A stretch of DNA of 64,000 nucleotides, taken from assembly GCF_019393635.1 (NCBI RefSeq), contig NC_057862.1, positions 480,256,669 to 480,320,668 of the forward strand, in the 5' to 3' direction. The stretch's first letter is position 1. Each line of letters opens with the position of its first letter. Shown here in pieces: positions 23,620-35,770 of this stretch. This DNA comes from Dromiciops gliroides. Lineage: Eukaryota; Chordata; Mammalia; Microbiotheria; Microbiotheriidae. Under the pieces are notes generated by a model. That model did not search any database, was not told where the DNA came from, and saw nothing but the letters and a program-made list of their open reading frames with translations. The position numbers and the translations under genes are program-made.

Positions 23620-23760
23620 TTAGTGAGGCAATTGGGGTTAAGTGACTTGCCCCCAGGGTCACATAGCTAGTAAGTGTTAAGTGTCTGAAGCCCAATCTGA
23701 ACTCAGGTTACTCCTGACTCCAGGGCCGGTGCTCTATCCACTGTGCCACCTAGCTGCCCC
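23620..23760 (-). mobile_element. tRNA-type SINE
   Basis: The plus strand reads 'gtgaggcaattggggttaag' through 'tgtgccacctagctgcccc'. The flanks ctatattatat (left) and ctataatatat (right) are compatible with a target duplication, though AT simplicity makes this uncertain. Confidence 0.9.
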
Positions 23761-24244
23761 CTATAATATATCTTCTAATAAATCCTTAAAAGCCCAAACT
23801 CTTGCTGAATTTATCAGTGATTTTAGCAAATTTCTGCCCAAAACTTGGGGGGGGGCAGATTAGAACCCACATTTAGATTTTTAAACAATGCAGTCTTTAA
23901 TAAAGAGCTGAGTTTCATCAGTGGAGATTACTTTCCCCAATTTCCAGTACTACAGTAATCTTAGGGGATTTTCTGTGATAAGGATTTCTTATTCATAGAA
24001 ATGTTAAACAGCTGTTTAAAAAATGATCTTTTTCTTTTCTCAACTTCAAGAAGTTTAAGCCATATTTTGGAAGAATCAACAACAATCCCTCCAGCTTCCA
24101 GGTCTCTTTGAACGCCATTATGTGTATTATGAGGATTAGTGAGGGTATTTCAAAATAATAGTTTCTTAGTTCTTCTAGTTGTCTTTGTGTTTATTTGTTT
24201 TCAACTACTTTTGTTGGGGCTGGAGTTTCTGCTCATCATTTTAT

Positions 24245-24400
24245 TTTATAGTAAACTACATTTATATAGTGCTTTAAAGAGAGATTTCCTTACAATAAAC
24301 CCATGAGTTTGATTATTGCAACAACAGTAATAGATAACATCTATATAGTACCTTATACCTGACAAAGAATTTTCTTCAAAATAGCACAACAAAGTACCAT
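24245..24400 (-). repeat. MIR-like fragment
   Basis: 'acatttatatagtgctttaa' and the similar 'aacatctatatagtacctta' resemble the 3' part of marsupial MIR in reverse, possibly twice. Low certainty. Confidence 0.4.
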
Positions 24401-24440
24401 ACGCTTTGTCATCTTCATCCTGAATCAATCCTCCTCATCA

Positions 24441-24500
24441 TCATTCAATCCTCATCTTCATCATTCAATCCTCATCTTCATCATTCAATCCTCATCTTCC
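24441..24500. repeat. 20-bp minisatellite, three copies
   Basis: The unit tcattcaatcctcatcttca repeats at 24441, 24461 and 24481 with almost no change, followed by degenerate CATCA-type text to about 24540. Confidence 0.9.
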
Positions 24501-24559
24501 TCCAATCATCAATCCCTCAATTATCATCATCAACATCTTATATTACTCTTGCCTCTGCT

Positions 24560-26880
24560 TCAAAATTTTTTCACAGTTACTATTACTGTTAACTGTTTTC
24601 CTATGTCCTATTCCCTACCCATGATATTTACTCTGTTTTCTATCTTCTTTTACCCTATTCCTCCTCAAAAGTGTTTGCCTTCTGATGGCCCCCTCCCCAA
24701 CTCTGCCCTCCCTTCTTTTACCCCTCCCTCCTTTTCCCCTTCCACTCCTACTTTCCTGCAGGGTTAGATAGATTACTCCATCCAATTGAATGTGTAGGGT
24801 ATTCCCTCCTTGAGCCGACTCTGATGAGAGTAAGGTCTTTGAGCCAATTCTGAGGAGTGTAAGGCTCATTCACTGCCCTACTCCTCTTCCATCTCTCCCC
24901 ACACTCCATAAGCCCTTTCCTGCTTCTTTCATGTGATATTTTACCCTGTTCTACCTCTCACCCCTCAATTTTACCTTAAATATGTCATCATGGGGCAGCT
25001 AGGTGACACAGTGGACAAAGCATTAGCCCTGGACCCAGCAAATCCTAAGCCCAAATCTGGCCTCAGACATAAGACACTCACCAACTCCATGACCCCAGAC
25101 ACATCACCCAACTCTGAATGCCTCACAAAAAATGATCAACAAAAACTAAATGCTTTACAGAGATCATCCCTTCATAATCAATTCTCACCTATGCCTTCTA
25201 TCTAAATTTATTCATATAATTTGCCATAATACTGAGAAAGTTCTTATGAGTTACAAGTATCATCTTCCCATTTAGGAATGTAAAATGTTTAACCTTTTAA
25301 CATCCCTCATGATTTCTTTTCCCTGTTTACCTTTTTATGCTTCTCTAGGGTCTTGTATTTGAAAGTCAAATTTTCTATTCAGTTCAGGTTTTTTCATCAC
25401 AAATGCCTGAAAATCCTCTTTTCCATTGAAGTCCCATTTTTTACCCATGGAAAGATTACACTTAGTTTTGCTGGGTAATCCCAATTCCTTTGCCCTCAGG
25501 GATACCATATTCTGTGCCCTCTGATCCTTTAATGGAGAAGCTGAAATATCTTGTGCTATCCTGACTATGGCTCCAAAGTACTCAAATTATTTCTTTTTGG
25601 CTGCTTGCAATATTTTCTCCTTGATTTGGAAGCTCTGGAATTTGGCTATAATATTCCTGAAAGTTTTCATTTTGAGATCTCTTTCAGGAAGTGATCAGTG
25701 GATTCTTTCAATTTCTATTTTACCTTCTGTTTCTAGAATATCAGGGCAATTTTCCCTGACAATCTTTTTGAAGATGATGTCTAAACTCTTATTTTGTTCC
25801 TGGTTTTCAGGTAGTCCAATAATTTTCAAAGTATCTCTCATGGATCTATTTTCCAGGTCAGCTGATTTTCTAAGAAGATATTTCACATTGCCCTCTATTT
25901 TTTATTCATTTGGATCTGCTTCATTTTGTCTTAGTTTCTCATAAAGTCATTAGCTTCCATTTGTTTAATCCTAATTCTTAGGCAATTATTTTCTTCTAAG
26001 AGCTTTTCCATTTGGCTTTTCAAGCTGTTGACTTTTTTTCATGACTTTCCTGCATCACTCTCATTTCCCCCTCTATCTCTTACTTTATCTTCAAAGTCCT
26101 TTTTGAGCACTTCTATAACTTGAGGCCAATTCATATTTTTCTTGGAAGCTTTGGATGTAGGAGCCCTGACATTGCTTTCCTCTTCTGAGGGTGTACCTTG
26201 ATTTTCCTTGTCACCAAAGAAACTTTTTATGGTTCACACCTTTATCTGCCTGCTCATTTATCAGCCTATTTCTTGACTTTTGACTCCTTCTTAAAGTGGG
26301 GCACTGCTTCCTGGATGCACTATCCCAAGCTTCAGGGGGTCCCAAGTGGTAAGATTTAAGGAGAGGTATGTTCAGAGCTCACCTGACTTCTGTTCTAGTC
26401 AGTAAGTAACCACAGGCTGCTTGCTCTTTAACCCAAAAACAAATCTGGTTCACTTTGGCTGCAAACACAGGCATGCCTGTGCCACTCCCTCCCCTGGGAC
26501 TGCCATCCAAGACTGTGTCCTGTATATGAGCCTGGGTAAAATGTCAGAATTCCACCTCAGTGCTAGCAGAGACAACTATAATCTGCTCCCTGCCCACAGC
26601 CAACCATGTGACCCTCTCACCAGACTGTAAGCTGAGATAGCTGCAGCTGCAGCTGATTCAGAGGTTCAGGAAGTCTTTTTTTCTGATGCAAACTGTGGCT
26701 AGATCTGTGTCAGTGCAGCCTCAGGGTTGGACTCCACTCTTACCCTGGTACAGCAGACCCCTCCTGCCAAACTTGTAAGTTGTCTTTGCCAGGAAAATGG
26801 TCTCAGCCTTTCCTTTTGTGGGTTCTGCTGCTCCAGGAATTGTCTTATGGCATTATTTGGAGTTTTGGGAGTGATTGAGA
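24560..26880 (-). mobile_element. old L1, 5' portion (5' UTR, ORF1, inter-ORF)
   Basis: From right to left on the minus strand: a 5' UTR-like GC-richer stretch (about 26150-26880), a decayed ORF1 (about 25280-26150), and the inter-ORF region up to the first codons of ORF2 near 24560-24620. A 63-codon piece at 25695-25886 shares the ENRSMRDTLKIIGLPEN segment with the ORF1 of the full-length L1. ORF2 and the 3' UTR are missing, which is unusual because L1s are normally truncated at the 5' end. A SINE sits at about 24991-25135. Confidence 0.8.
24991..25135 (+). mobile_element. diverged tRNA-type SINE inside L1
   Basis: Starts tggggcagctaggtgacaca, then aaatctggcctcagacataa, and ends cctcacaaaaaa. 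L1 inter-ORF text resumes after it. Confidence 0.8.
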
Positions 26881-26885
26881 ATATT

Positions 26886-27010
26886 CTTAAGAGATAATAG
26901 TTAAATTCAGAGGAGCAGATAAGATCGCTAAGTCAAATGATGTAAAAGGAGGAGAAATCTCAGGATAGAAAACTGAGGGACACCCATGGATAATAGCTGG
27001 GCCATAAATC
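26886..27010 (-). repeat. L2 RT-domain fragment
   Basis: 'agatcgctaagtcaaatgatg' and 'ctgagggacacccatgg' match, in reverse, the L2 ORF2 segment ahead of the RT catalytic box. Confidence 0.55.
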
Positions 27011-28503
27011 ACATTTGGCAATTCTTCCATTATCCAAGGATGCAGATAAATTGTGATGGATGATTTAAATTCATCAAAGGCAACTAAATGTTTTCTACTT
27101 CTTTAGTTATCTTGGATATGGGTTTCCTAGTTGCCATTTTTGATGTCTTTTCAATTTAAAGGTCATTTAGTTTGACAGAGAAAAATAAGAAAAAATTAGA
27201 ATGGAGCACCTCTTTCTAATGTTTATTCCAGTAATCTTCATTTTATACACTCAGTAGCCAATCTACTTCCATTTTTGAGTTCTTTTTCTAAAATTTAAAA
27301 CTCTTTTTGTTGTCTTCAGAATCCATCACCACTTTATACTCATATACAATTACTCATACATTCATATCCATCCTTTGTTACTATTCCTTATTTCCATTGA
27401 CAGTATTTGTACTTTTACCATCTAGATTGGTGAATGAATTCCCTATAAATCCAAATCTGTCTCTATACCACTTTTAATTTTCCTCCTTATTGACAGTATT
27501 TCTCTTTATTTCTTCAATTTCTTTCCTGAGAGCTTCCCTTCATTCTTAGGCTGACTTCCCCTTTAGAATCTTAGTACATGGAGTTTTACCTATCTATCTT
27601 TCCTTTCCCCTATTCTAGAATACATATCAGATTCTCACTTCCCACCCCCATTAAAAACTCAAAATATTAATGATCACTCATCTCAACTTTCCTATAATTT
27701 CTATTCCCTTGCCAGGAATTATTCCCAAAATAGAATTTCTAGTTTTAGTTTCCTCCACATTTTCAAGAGTAAAGTTAGCTTTAAAATAAATTTTTAAATG
27801 TTATTAAATCTGCTTCAGCAAAGTGAGAGCTCCAGCAAATGTTTGGATAATTGAAATAACACATCATTTCTATTATCATGTCTTCACGGCAGCTTTCCAA
27901 TCTATTTCCTGAATTCTGAATCTATTTTCTCTTTTGTTTAGGTCATCTGTAGTAAAATCTGAAAAAAAAAATTACTGTTTCTCCCTGAATTGATTTCTGT
28001 CAACATACTGTCTATTGTGATTCCCACCGCTCATTCCTATATTTCCTCACATAAAATATAACTTTTTAATATTAGTTTTAATACAACTGCTTTTGAATAA
28101 TAATGTTAGTGATCAGTGTCAGTGAGTAGAAGGTGTACTTCAATCTGAAAATATCCTCACCTACCTATAAGCTTATAGCATGAGGAAAATAGGTATGGGG
28201 GACAAGATGTTGAATGTAAAGACCTACAAGGATACTACCAAAGAATTCAGACAGGAAACTATGATTCCTCAGGGCTATGCCCCCTTTTGTCTTTTCCTTC
28301 ATCACAAGATTTTGTCTATAAACAACACCAATCTAGGGAAAGGTGACTCATTTCAGGTTATTATTCCCTCTCTGCCTATTATTTCTCATGCTTATCACCT
28401 TTGGATGGCTAAGGAAATCTCTTGCAGACTGGTCCCCTATTTCTGCCAATCTGATAAAAACAAATACAAAACAATTCAACAAAAACAACAAAAATTTCCC
28501 CAG
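27011..28503. other. unassigned sequence, possibly old LINE
   Basis: Pyrimidine-rich stretches at 27230-27700 look LINE-like, but I cannot name a family. The ORF at 28180-28539 (119 codons) ends inside the inverted repeat and has no recognised domain. Confidence 0.3.
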
Positions 28504-28551
28504 AACAACCCAACATTATTTGGCTGCATTCTCAAATAATGTTGGGTTGTT
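28504..28551. repeat. perfect 19-bp inverted repeat (hairpin)
   Basis: The arms aacaacccaacattatttg (28504-28522) and caaataatgttgggttgtt (28533-28551) are exact reverse complements around a 10-nt loop. The stem extends past a G.T and one mismatch into cccc/gggg. No terminator or known small RNA was recognised; it could also be a recent local inversion-duplication. Confidence 0.95.
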
Positions 28552-28942
28552 TGGGGGTTTCTCTCTGTAGGAGGAAATGGAAGTGTCTATGGGTTTTATT
28601 CAAACTTGCTGTCCCTCCAATTTCTATCACTGCAATTAACACCAAATATGAAGTTGGCAGTGAGTAATTACTGGCATATAACAATGGTATAAATAGTAGT
28701 CAGAGGATAGACAAAAGCATATAAAGGCAAAGGGGAGCATGAATAATTGATCAGCCTATAGTGCTTTGGATATAACAGCAGCCAATGCAAAATGCCTCAG
28801 ACTCCAGAACAAGATTGGCTTTCCCAGCTCAATCTGTAACCCTTTTGGAGAGGTGAGCCAGTAATTTAAAAGAATAGTTCAGTTAAGGGAATAATCGCAT
28901 TCCCAATCCTGAGGCAAAGAGGCAAGGACAATATTCATTTTA
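28552..28942. other. unassigned sequence
   Basis: No named repeat; ends at the target duplication of the next SINE. Confidence 0.35.
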
Positions 28943-29095
28943 ATTAAAAAAAAATTTTTGAGAGGCAATGAGGGTCAAGTGACTTGCCCAAGGTCACACA
29001 GCTAGTAAGTGTTAAGTGTCTGAGGCTGGATTTTAACTCAGGTCCCCCTGAATTCAGGGCCAGTGCTTTATCCACTGCACCACCTAGCTGCCCAC
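28943..29095 (-). mobile_element. tRNA-type SINE with perfect target duplication
   Basis: The plus strand reads 'gaggcaatgagggtcaagtg' to 'gcaccacctagctgccc', with an A/T-rich tail at left. Perfect 11-bp duplication tattcatttta at 28932-28942 and 29096-29106. Confidence 0.93.
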
Positions 29096-29369
29096 TATTC
29101 ATTTTATTCCATTGTCACTGAATCAGCAGCAGCCTTCCAGCAACACCACGGCTCCAACTACCATTCTAGTGGTGGCTGCAACAAAGCATTCAAAAGAATC
29201 TGTCAAAGTTTTTGTAGAGGGGATCAACTGAGTATAAATGTTTGACTTTATAGAGACCACATGTTAGCAAAATGGAAAATGGGACTGATTTTTACACCGT
29301 TGGTCTCCTTTCCTCTCTTCTTCTTTTCTGAATTCTTTGTAAGCAACCACAGAGATTTTAAGGTCCATG

Positions 29370-29480
29370 ATGTCAAGATAAATCAACAAATATTTATTAA
29401 GCATTTATTTTGTTCCAGACATTGTACCAAGGACAAAGGATTGTTGTTGTTTCTCCTTCTCTAAGAACACTAGGGATATA
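29370..29480 (-). repeat. L2 3'-end fragment
   Basis: 'aatcaacaaatatttattaa' and 'catttattttgttccagaca' are L2 in reverse. Flanking sequence up to 29990 is unassigned. Confidence 0.6.
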
Positions 29481-29989
29481 AATAAAAGCAAAAAGAAACA
29501 CAAGTTTTCCTGGTAAGGAATTTAATCACAAGTTAAGGAATGTAATTACAATGAGGGAAGGCAACACATACTAAGCAGAAGTTGAAAAATGTGAGAGGGT
29601 TTTGAGGTACCCATACAAGGGAATGGTGAAAGGCCCTTTCTATAAATGGAGGTTGCAAGATCTATCAATAAGTAATGGGCCCATAGGGCTAAAGGCATCT
29701 GAGGCATGGTACCACAGTTCAGAGAATGAAAGATGTCAGCTAGAATCTTAGGATAGTATTTCCATTTCTCTTTGATTACTGGGATCCAGGGTGAGATACC
29801 AAGATGGGAATTTCTGTTCTATTGAATGATGTATATTTATTCTAAACCATATTCACAACACAGATTTCATTCTACCAAGCATAAGAGATACAATGTGGAA
29901 AACATTTGCTTCCTTGATTTAGGATTTATGTTTCATCTTGCTTATTGCCTAAACAATGGGTACTTATATGCAACTTATCCTTTTCCTTT

Positions 29990-30155
29990 CAGATTACCTC
30001 ACATCTGCTCTCTATATCATGAAGGACCTTGCTTATTTATATATTGTCTCCCTCATTAGAATATACTCTCCTTGAGGGAAAGTAATGGATGTGAAATTTT
30101 TTTTTTGTTCTTCTCAGTGTTCAGCACAGTGCCAATTACACTGTAAGCACTTATA
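29990..30155 (+). repeat. L2 3'-end fragment
   Basis: 'catgaaggaccttgcttatt', 'tctccttgagggaaag' and 'gttcagcacagtgcca' are L2-like. Confidence 0.65.
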
Positions 30156-30226
30156 TATTTTTGTATTTTATTTTTTAAATTACATGTAAAAATAATTTTA
30201 ACATTTTTTAAAAAATTTGAGTTCCA

Positions 30227-30367
30227 GGGCAGCTAGGTGGTGCAGTGGATAAAGCACTGGCCCTGGATTCAGGAGGACCTGAGTTCAAATCTGGCCTCAG
30301 ACACTTAACACTTACTAGCTATGTGACCCTAGGCAAGTCACTTAACCCCAATTGCCTCACCCCCCCC
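30227..30367 (+). mobile_element. tRNA-type SINE in an L1 3' UTR
   Basis: Close to the window consensus (gggcagctaggtggtgcagtg ... aaccccaattgcctcac). Perfect 17-bp duplication aaaaaatttgagttcca at 30210-30226 and 30368-30384. Confidence 0.95.
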
Positions 30368-30539
30368 AAAAAATTTGAGTTCCAAATCCAAATTCTCTTT
30401 TCTTCCCCTCATTCCTTCTTCAGAAGGTAAGTGATTTGATATAGATTATACATGTGTTGTAACGCAAAACATATTTCCATATTAGCCATGTTGTGAAAGA
30501 AAATAGACATACCCCCTCAAAAAAATCCCAACAACAACT

Positions 30540-30570
<31 letters not shown>

Positions 30571-32497
30571 AAATAAAGTAAAAAACGTATGCTTTGATCT
30601 GGATTCATACTCCATTCGTTGTTTCTCTGGAGTTGGATAGCGTTTTTCCTGTCTTTTGGAACTGTCTTGGATCATTCTATTGCTTTGAATAGGTAAGTGA
30701 TTCACAGTCAATCATCATATAATATTGCTGTTACTGTGTATAGTTTTCTCCTGATTCTTCTCACTTCACTTTGCATTGATTCTGAAACTTGCTCATCATT
30801 TCTTATAGCACAACAATATTCCATCAAAACCATATACCACAACTTGGTCAGCTATTCTCTAGTTGATGGGCATTTCAACTGTCAATTCTTTGTCACTACA
30901 AAAAGAGATGCTAGAAATATTTTCATACAAATAGGTCCTTTGATTTAAAAAGAAAAAAAATTTCTTTGGGATATAGACCCAGTTGTGGTGTTGCTGGAGG
31001 TTGGGGGGGGGACTATCACAGTTTTAAAGCCTTTTAGCATAGATACAAATTGTTCTTGGGAAGGGTTAGATCAGATGATACCTCCATCAACAGTCAATTA
31101 GTGTCCCAATTATTTCAACTAGTTTTTTTTCTAATTTTATTCTCCAAGATTCTGTAAGTATACCATTATATCATGTGTAAAAGTCATATTTTTGCTTCCT
31201 TATTGCCTTTTCTATTATTTTCTTATTTTTATAACTAGCATTTCTAGTACAATGCTGAATAATAGTGGTGACAATGGGTATCCTTGTTTCACCACTGTTC
31301 TTATAGGGAAGGCTTCTAGATTATCTCAATTATAGATAGTTTGCTGATGATTGTAAATAAATAATACTTATTGTTTTAAGGTAAACTACATTAATTTTCA
31401 TGCTTCCTAGTGTTTTTAATATGAATGAGTGTTGTATTTTGTCAATAGCCTTTTTTGGCATCTTTAGAGATAATCATTTTTGTTGTTTATATTATATTAT
31501 GCTGATAGTTTTTCTAATAACAAAACAGCCCTACATTCTTAGTATAAATGCCACTTGATCATAGTCTATTATCTTTGTGATATAATGCTGTAATCTACTT
31601 GCTTCATTATGGAAATTGGTCTATAGTTTTCTTTCTCTATTTTTCCTCTTCCTGGTTTACGTATCAGCATTATATGTGTGCTGCAAAAGGAATTTAGTAG
31701 GACTCCTTCTTTGCCTGTTTTTCAAAATAGTTTATATATTATTAGAACTAATTATTATTTAAATGTTTGGTAGAATTTACTTGTTCCGTATATTTTTCAA
31801 AGGCATGGTAATTTAAGTATTCTTTTTCCTTTTCTATTAATCTGAGCAATTTATATTTTTCTAAATATTCATCCATTTCATTTAGATTGTTAGATTTATT
31901 GGCATATAACTGGGAAAAATAGCTTCTAATGATTAGTTCTCTATTCAGTGGTGGTAAATTGACCGTTTTCATTTTTGATACTAGTATTTTTTTTCTTTTT
32001 TTAATCAAATGAACCAATGGTTTATCTATTTTATTCATTTTTTTATAAAACCAACTTCTAGTTTTATTTATTAGTTCAATGGTCTTCTTACTTTCAATTT
32101 TATTAATTTGTCCTTGGATTTTCAGGATTTCCAATTTGATTTTTGGGGGGAGTGATTTTAGTTTGTTCTTTATTCTAGTTCTTTTTAGTTGCATGCCCAA
32201 TTCATTGATTTGCTCTTAGTATTTTATTGAAGTAAACATAGATATAGTATATAGAATTTCCTCTTATGTACAGTTTTCACTACATTTTACATATTTTGGC
32301 ATATTGTCTCATTGTTATTCTCATTAATAAAAGTATCGATTGTTTTGTTATTTGACTCACTCATTCTTTAGGATTAGATTATTTAGATTTCAATTAATTT
32401 TATATATGTGTTCATGGCCTTTTATTTAATGTAATTTTTATTACATTATGATCTAAAAAGGATGAATTTAATATATGTGTTTTTCTGAATTTGGTTA

Positions 32498-32928
32498 TGT
32501 AACGGCCTAAAATTCTAGCTATTGTGTCTAAAATCTGATGAGTGATCACCTTAAATTAGAAGCTTTAGCAAGTGTTTAGACTCTTTTTAAGTATTTATTA
32601 AAATGCATCAGAAGTTAGTGAGAGAGAGAGGAAAAAACAAACTTCATCTAAGTAAGAGAACCCAGCATTCATCCTCCCGCCAAGGCACAGTCCCCAAACA
32701 AAAGGCCTCACTTCTCCCAGAAGCCTTCTGTGACACAGGAAACAGGGCCATCCACACACATAGCTCCAAGATAATTGGTTGGCAGCACTGATTGACAGGA
32801 CCCACTTCCTGATGCCGATCTGACCTTCAAAACCCTAGGAAAGGTCACTTCCGAATGCATAAAATCACATGGTTTCTTTCTCAGGCAGGGGGGTGTCATT
32901 CCAATTTTCCTAGTTATAAGGTTTTTAT
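32498..32928 (-). mobile_element. LTR-like insertion in L1
   Basis: L1 sequence breaks at gttatg (about 32492-32497) and resumes at gttata (about 32929-32934), which fits a 6-bp target duplication with one change. The 430-bp insert has no L1 similarity. It contains, on the minus strand, an aataaa signal about 100 bp before a terminal ccgttaca, as an LTR would. The opposite end lacks a clean TG. The class is not determined; a solo retroviral LTR is the best reading. Confidence 0.6.
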
Positions 32929-33091
32929 GCTTTAATACATGCTCCATTTTTGAGCAGTTCCCATGTAGCACTGACAAAAGGCATATTCTTTTATATTCCC
33001 ATTAAATTTTTTTCTCCAGAGATATATCTAACTGTTCTAAAATTCTATTCATTTCCTTAATTTCTTCCTTGACTTGAGATGGCCCCAGATA

Positions 33092-33220
33092 TTTAAGGCA
33101 ATTGGGGTTAAGTGATTTGCCCATGGTCAAACAGCTAGGAAGTGCCTGAGGTGAGATTTTAACTCAGGTCCTCCTGACTCCAGGGCCAGTGATCTCTGCA
33201 CTGTATTACCTAGCTGTCCC
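33092..33220 (-). mobile_element. diverged tRNA-type SINE
   Basis: The plus strand reads 'aaggcaattggggttaagtg' through 'ctgtattacctagctgtcccc'. Inserted at a deletion junction of old L1 copy A. Confidence 0.85.
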
Positions 33221-34965
33221 CTCTCATATAGGAATGTAAACACTTTTACCTTATTGAATCCCTTATGATTTCTCTTAGGTTTTTTTTGTGTGTTAAATCA
33301 TAAAAGAATTTTATTTTCCAGTTACATGTAAAGATAGTTTTCAACATTTGTTTTCATAAAATTTCTAGTTCTAAATTTTTCTCCCTCCCTCCCTTCTCTC
33401 CCCTCTTTCCAAGACAGAAAGCAAGCTGATATAGGTTATCTATTTGCAATCACATTAAAAACATTTCTGGATTAATCATGTTGTGAAAGGAGAATTATAA
33501 CAAAAGGGGAAAACATAAATAAAAAAATACACAAAAATGTAGAAATAGTATGGTTCAATATGCATTCAGAATCAAGAGTACTTTTCTTTGGATGTGAAGA
33601 ACATTTTCCATCATGAATCATTTTGGGATTCTCTTGGATCATTGTATTGCTGAGAACTAAGTCTATCACAGCTAATCTTCACACAATGTTGCTGTTACTG
33701 TGTACAATGTTCTCCTAGTTCTGCTCACTTCACTCAGGATCAGTCCACTTAAGTCTTTCCAGGTTTTTCTGAAATCTGCCTGCTCATCATTTCTTATGGC
33801 ACAATAGTATTCTATTATGTTCATATACCACACCTTGTTCACCCATTCCCCAAATGATGGACATTCCCTTGATTTCTAATTCTTTGCCACCACAAAGAGA
33901 GCTACTATAAATATTTTTGTACATGTGGGTCTTTTTCCCTTTTTTAAAAAATCTCTTTGGGATACAGACCTAGTTGTGGTATTGCTGAGTCAAAGAGTAT
34001 GCACTGTTTTATAGACCTTTGGGCATAGTTCCAAATTGCTCTCCACAATGGTTGGATCAGTTCACAACTTCACCAAAAAATGCATTAGTGTTCCAATTTT
34101 TTCACTGCTTCTCCATTATTAATTATTTTCCTTTTTTTGTCATATTAGCCAGTCTGATAGTGTGAGGTGGTATATCATAGTTATTTTAATTTGCATTTCC
34201 CTAAGGAATAGTGATTTAAGAGCATTTTTTCATATGACAATAGCTTTGACTTCTTCATATCAAAACTGCCTATTCATATCTTTTGACAATTTCTCAATTG
34301 GGGGATGACTTGCATTCTATAAATTTGATTTAGATTCCTATATATTTTAGAGATGAGGCCTTTATCAGAAACACTGGCTGTGAAAATTGTTTCCTAGCTT
34401 TCTGCTTCCCTTCTAATTTTGGGTGTATTTTTTTCTGTTTGAACAACCCCTTTTTAATTTAATGTAATCAAAATCATCCATTTTCCATTTTATAATGTTC
34501 TCTATCTCTTGTTTGGTCATAAATTCTTCTCTTCTCCATAGATATTACAGATAAACTATTCCTTCCTTTCCTAATTTACCTATGGTATCAACCTTCATGT
34601 CTAAATCATGTACCCATTTTGACCTTATTTTGGTTTATGGTATAAGCTGTTGGTCTATGGCTGGTTTCTGCCATACTATCTCCCAGTTTTTCCAGCAGGT
34701 TTTGTCAAACATTGAGTTCCTATCCCACAAGCTGAAATATTTGGGATTATCAAACAGTAGACTACTATAATCATTTACTACCCTGTCTCCTGTGCTGAAT
34801 CCATTCCAGTGATCCACCACTCTATTTCTCAGCCAGTACCAAAGAGTTTTTATGACTGCTGCTTTATAGTATAGTTTCAGATTTAGCACAGCTAGTCCAC
34901 CTTCCCGTGCATTTTTTTCATTAGTTCCCTTGATATTTTTGACCTTTTGTTCTTCCAGATGATTT

Positions 34966-35110
34966 TTTTTTTGGTGGGGCAATGAAGGTTAAGTGACTTG
35001 CCCAGGGTCACACAGCTAGTGTGTGGAAAGTAGCTGAGGCTGGATTTGAACTCAGGTTCTCCTGAATCCAGGGCTATTGCTTTATCCACTGGGCCACCTA
35101 CCTGATCCCC
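34966..35110 (-). mobile_element. tRNA-type SINE in L1 copy B
   Basis: The plus strand reads 'ggtggggcaatgaaggttaa' to 'gggccacctacctgatccc'. The flanks agatgatttt and aggtgaatttt fit a target duplication. Confidence 0.88.
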
Positions 35111-35754
35111 CACCCCAAGGTGAATTTTGTTATTATTTTTTCTAACTCTATAAAATAATTTTTAGGTAGTCTGATTGGTATGGCACTGAACTGTTCTTTT
35201 TATTAGCTGGACCTATCCATGAGCAATTGTTATTTTTCCAGTTATTTAGATCTGATTTGATTTGTGTGAAAAGTGTTTTGTAATCAGATTCATACAGTAC
35301 CTGGTTTTGTCTTGTCAGGTAGACTCCTAAGTCTTTTATATTGTCTCCAGTTACTTAAATGGAATTTCTCTTTCTGTCTCTTGCCACTGAGCTTTGTTGG
35401 TCATGTATAGAAATCCTGATAATTTATGTGGATTTATTTTATATCCTGCAACTTTGCTAAAGTTGTTAGTTGTTTAAAGTAGTTTTTAAATTGATTCTCT
35501 AGGATTCTCTAAGTACACCATCATATCATCTGCAAAGAGTGATAGCTTTGTTTTCTACTCTGTCTAGTCTAAATCCTTTAATTCTTTGTTCTTTCCTTAT
35601 TGCTAAAGCTAACATTTCTAGTATAATATTAAATAATAGAGGTGATATGGACATCCCTGTTTCACCTTTGATCTTATTGGGAATGACTCTGATTAATCCC
35701 ACATAAAATGTTTGCTGATGATTTTAGGTAGATACTGCTTAGCATTTTAAGGAA

Positions 35755-35770
35755 AGCTCTATTCATTCTT
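35755..35770. repeat. target-site duplication, left copy
   Basis: agctctattcattctt, identical to 42311-42326. Bounds the full-length L1. Confidence 0.97.

Larger units (their letters stand above)
30160..33282 (-). mobile_element. old L1 copy A (3' UTR to inter-ORF, with deletions)
   Basis: The minus-strand order is 3' UTR (30160-30700), ORF2 C-terminal part (to about 31120), an internal deletion of roughly 1.2 kb relative to the full-length L1, then the RT and N-terminal ORF2 parts (about 31130-32495 and 32930-33080), and finally a short inter-ORF piece (33221-33282). A 150-codon ORF (31748-32200) aligns with the region between endonuclease and RT of the full-length copy. Inserts are a SINE (30227-30367), an LTR-like unit (32498-32928) and another SINE (33092-33220). 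It is heavily mutated. Confidence 0.85.
33283..35770 (-). mobile_element. L1 copy B, 3' part (host of the full-length L1)
   Basis: A 3' UTR (33283-33720) with pyrimidine-rich and ctgatataggttat motifs leads into the ORF2 C-terminal half. The sequence parallels 36378-38200 of the full-length L1 through aaaccagccagtaccaaag-like and catcatatcatctgcaaag segments. A SINE lies at about 34966-35110. Copy B stops at the left target duplication (35755-35770) and resumes at 42311. Confidence 0.9.

Noticed and set aside
24441..24500. Regular 20-bp units considered as a CRISPR-like array
   Set aside because: The units are contiguous with no spacers. It is a three-copy minisatellite in vertebrate DNA.
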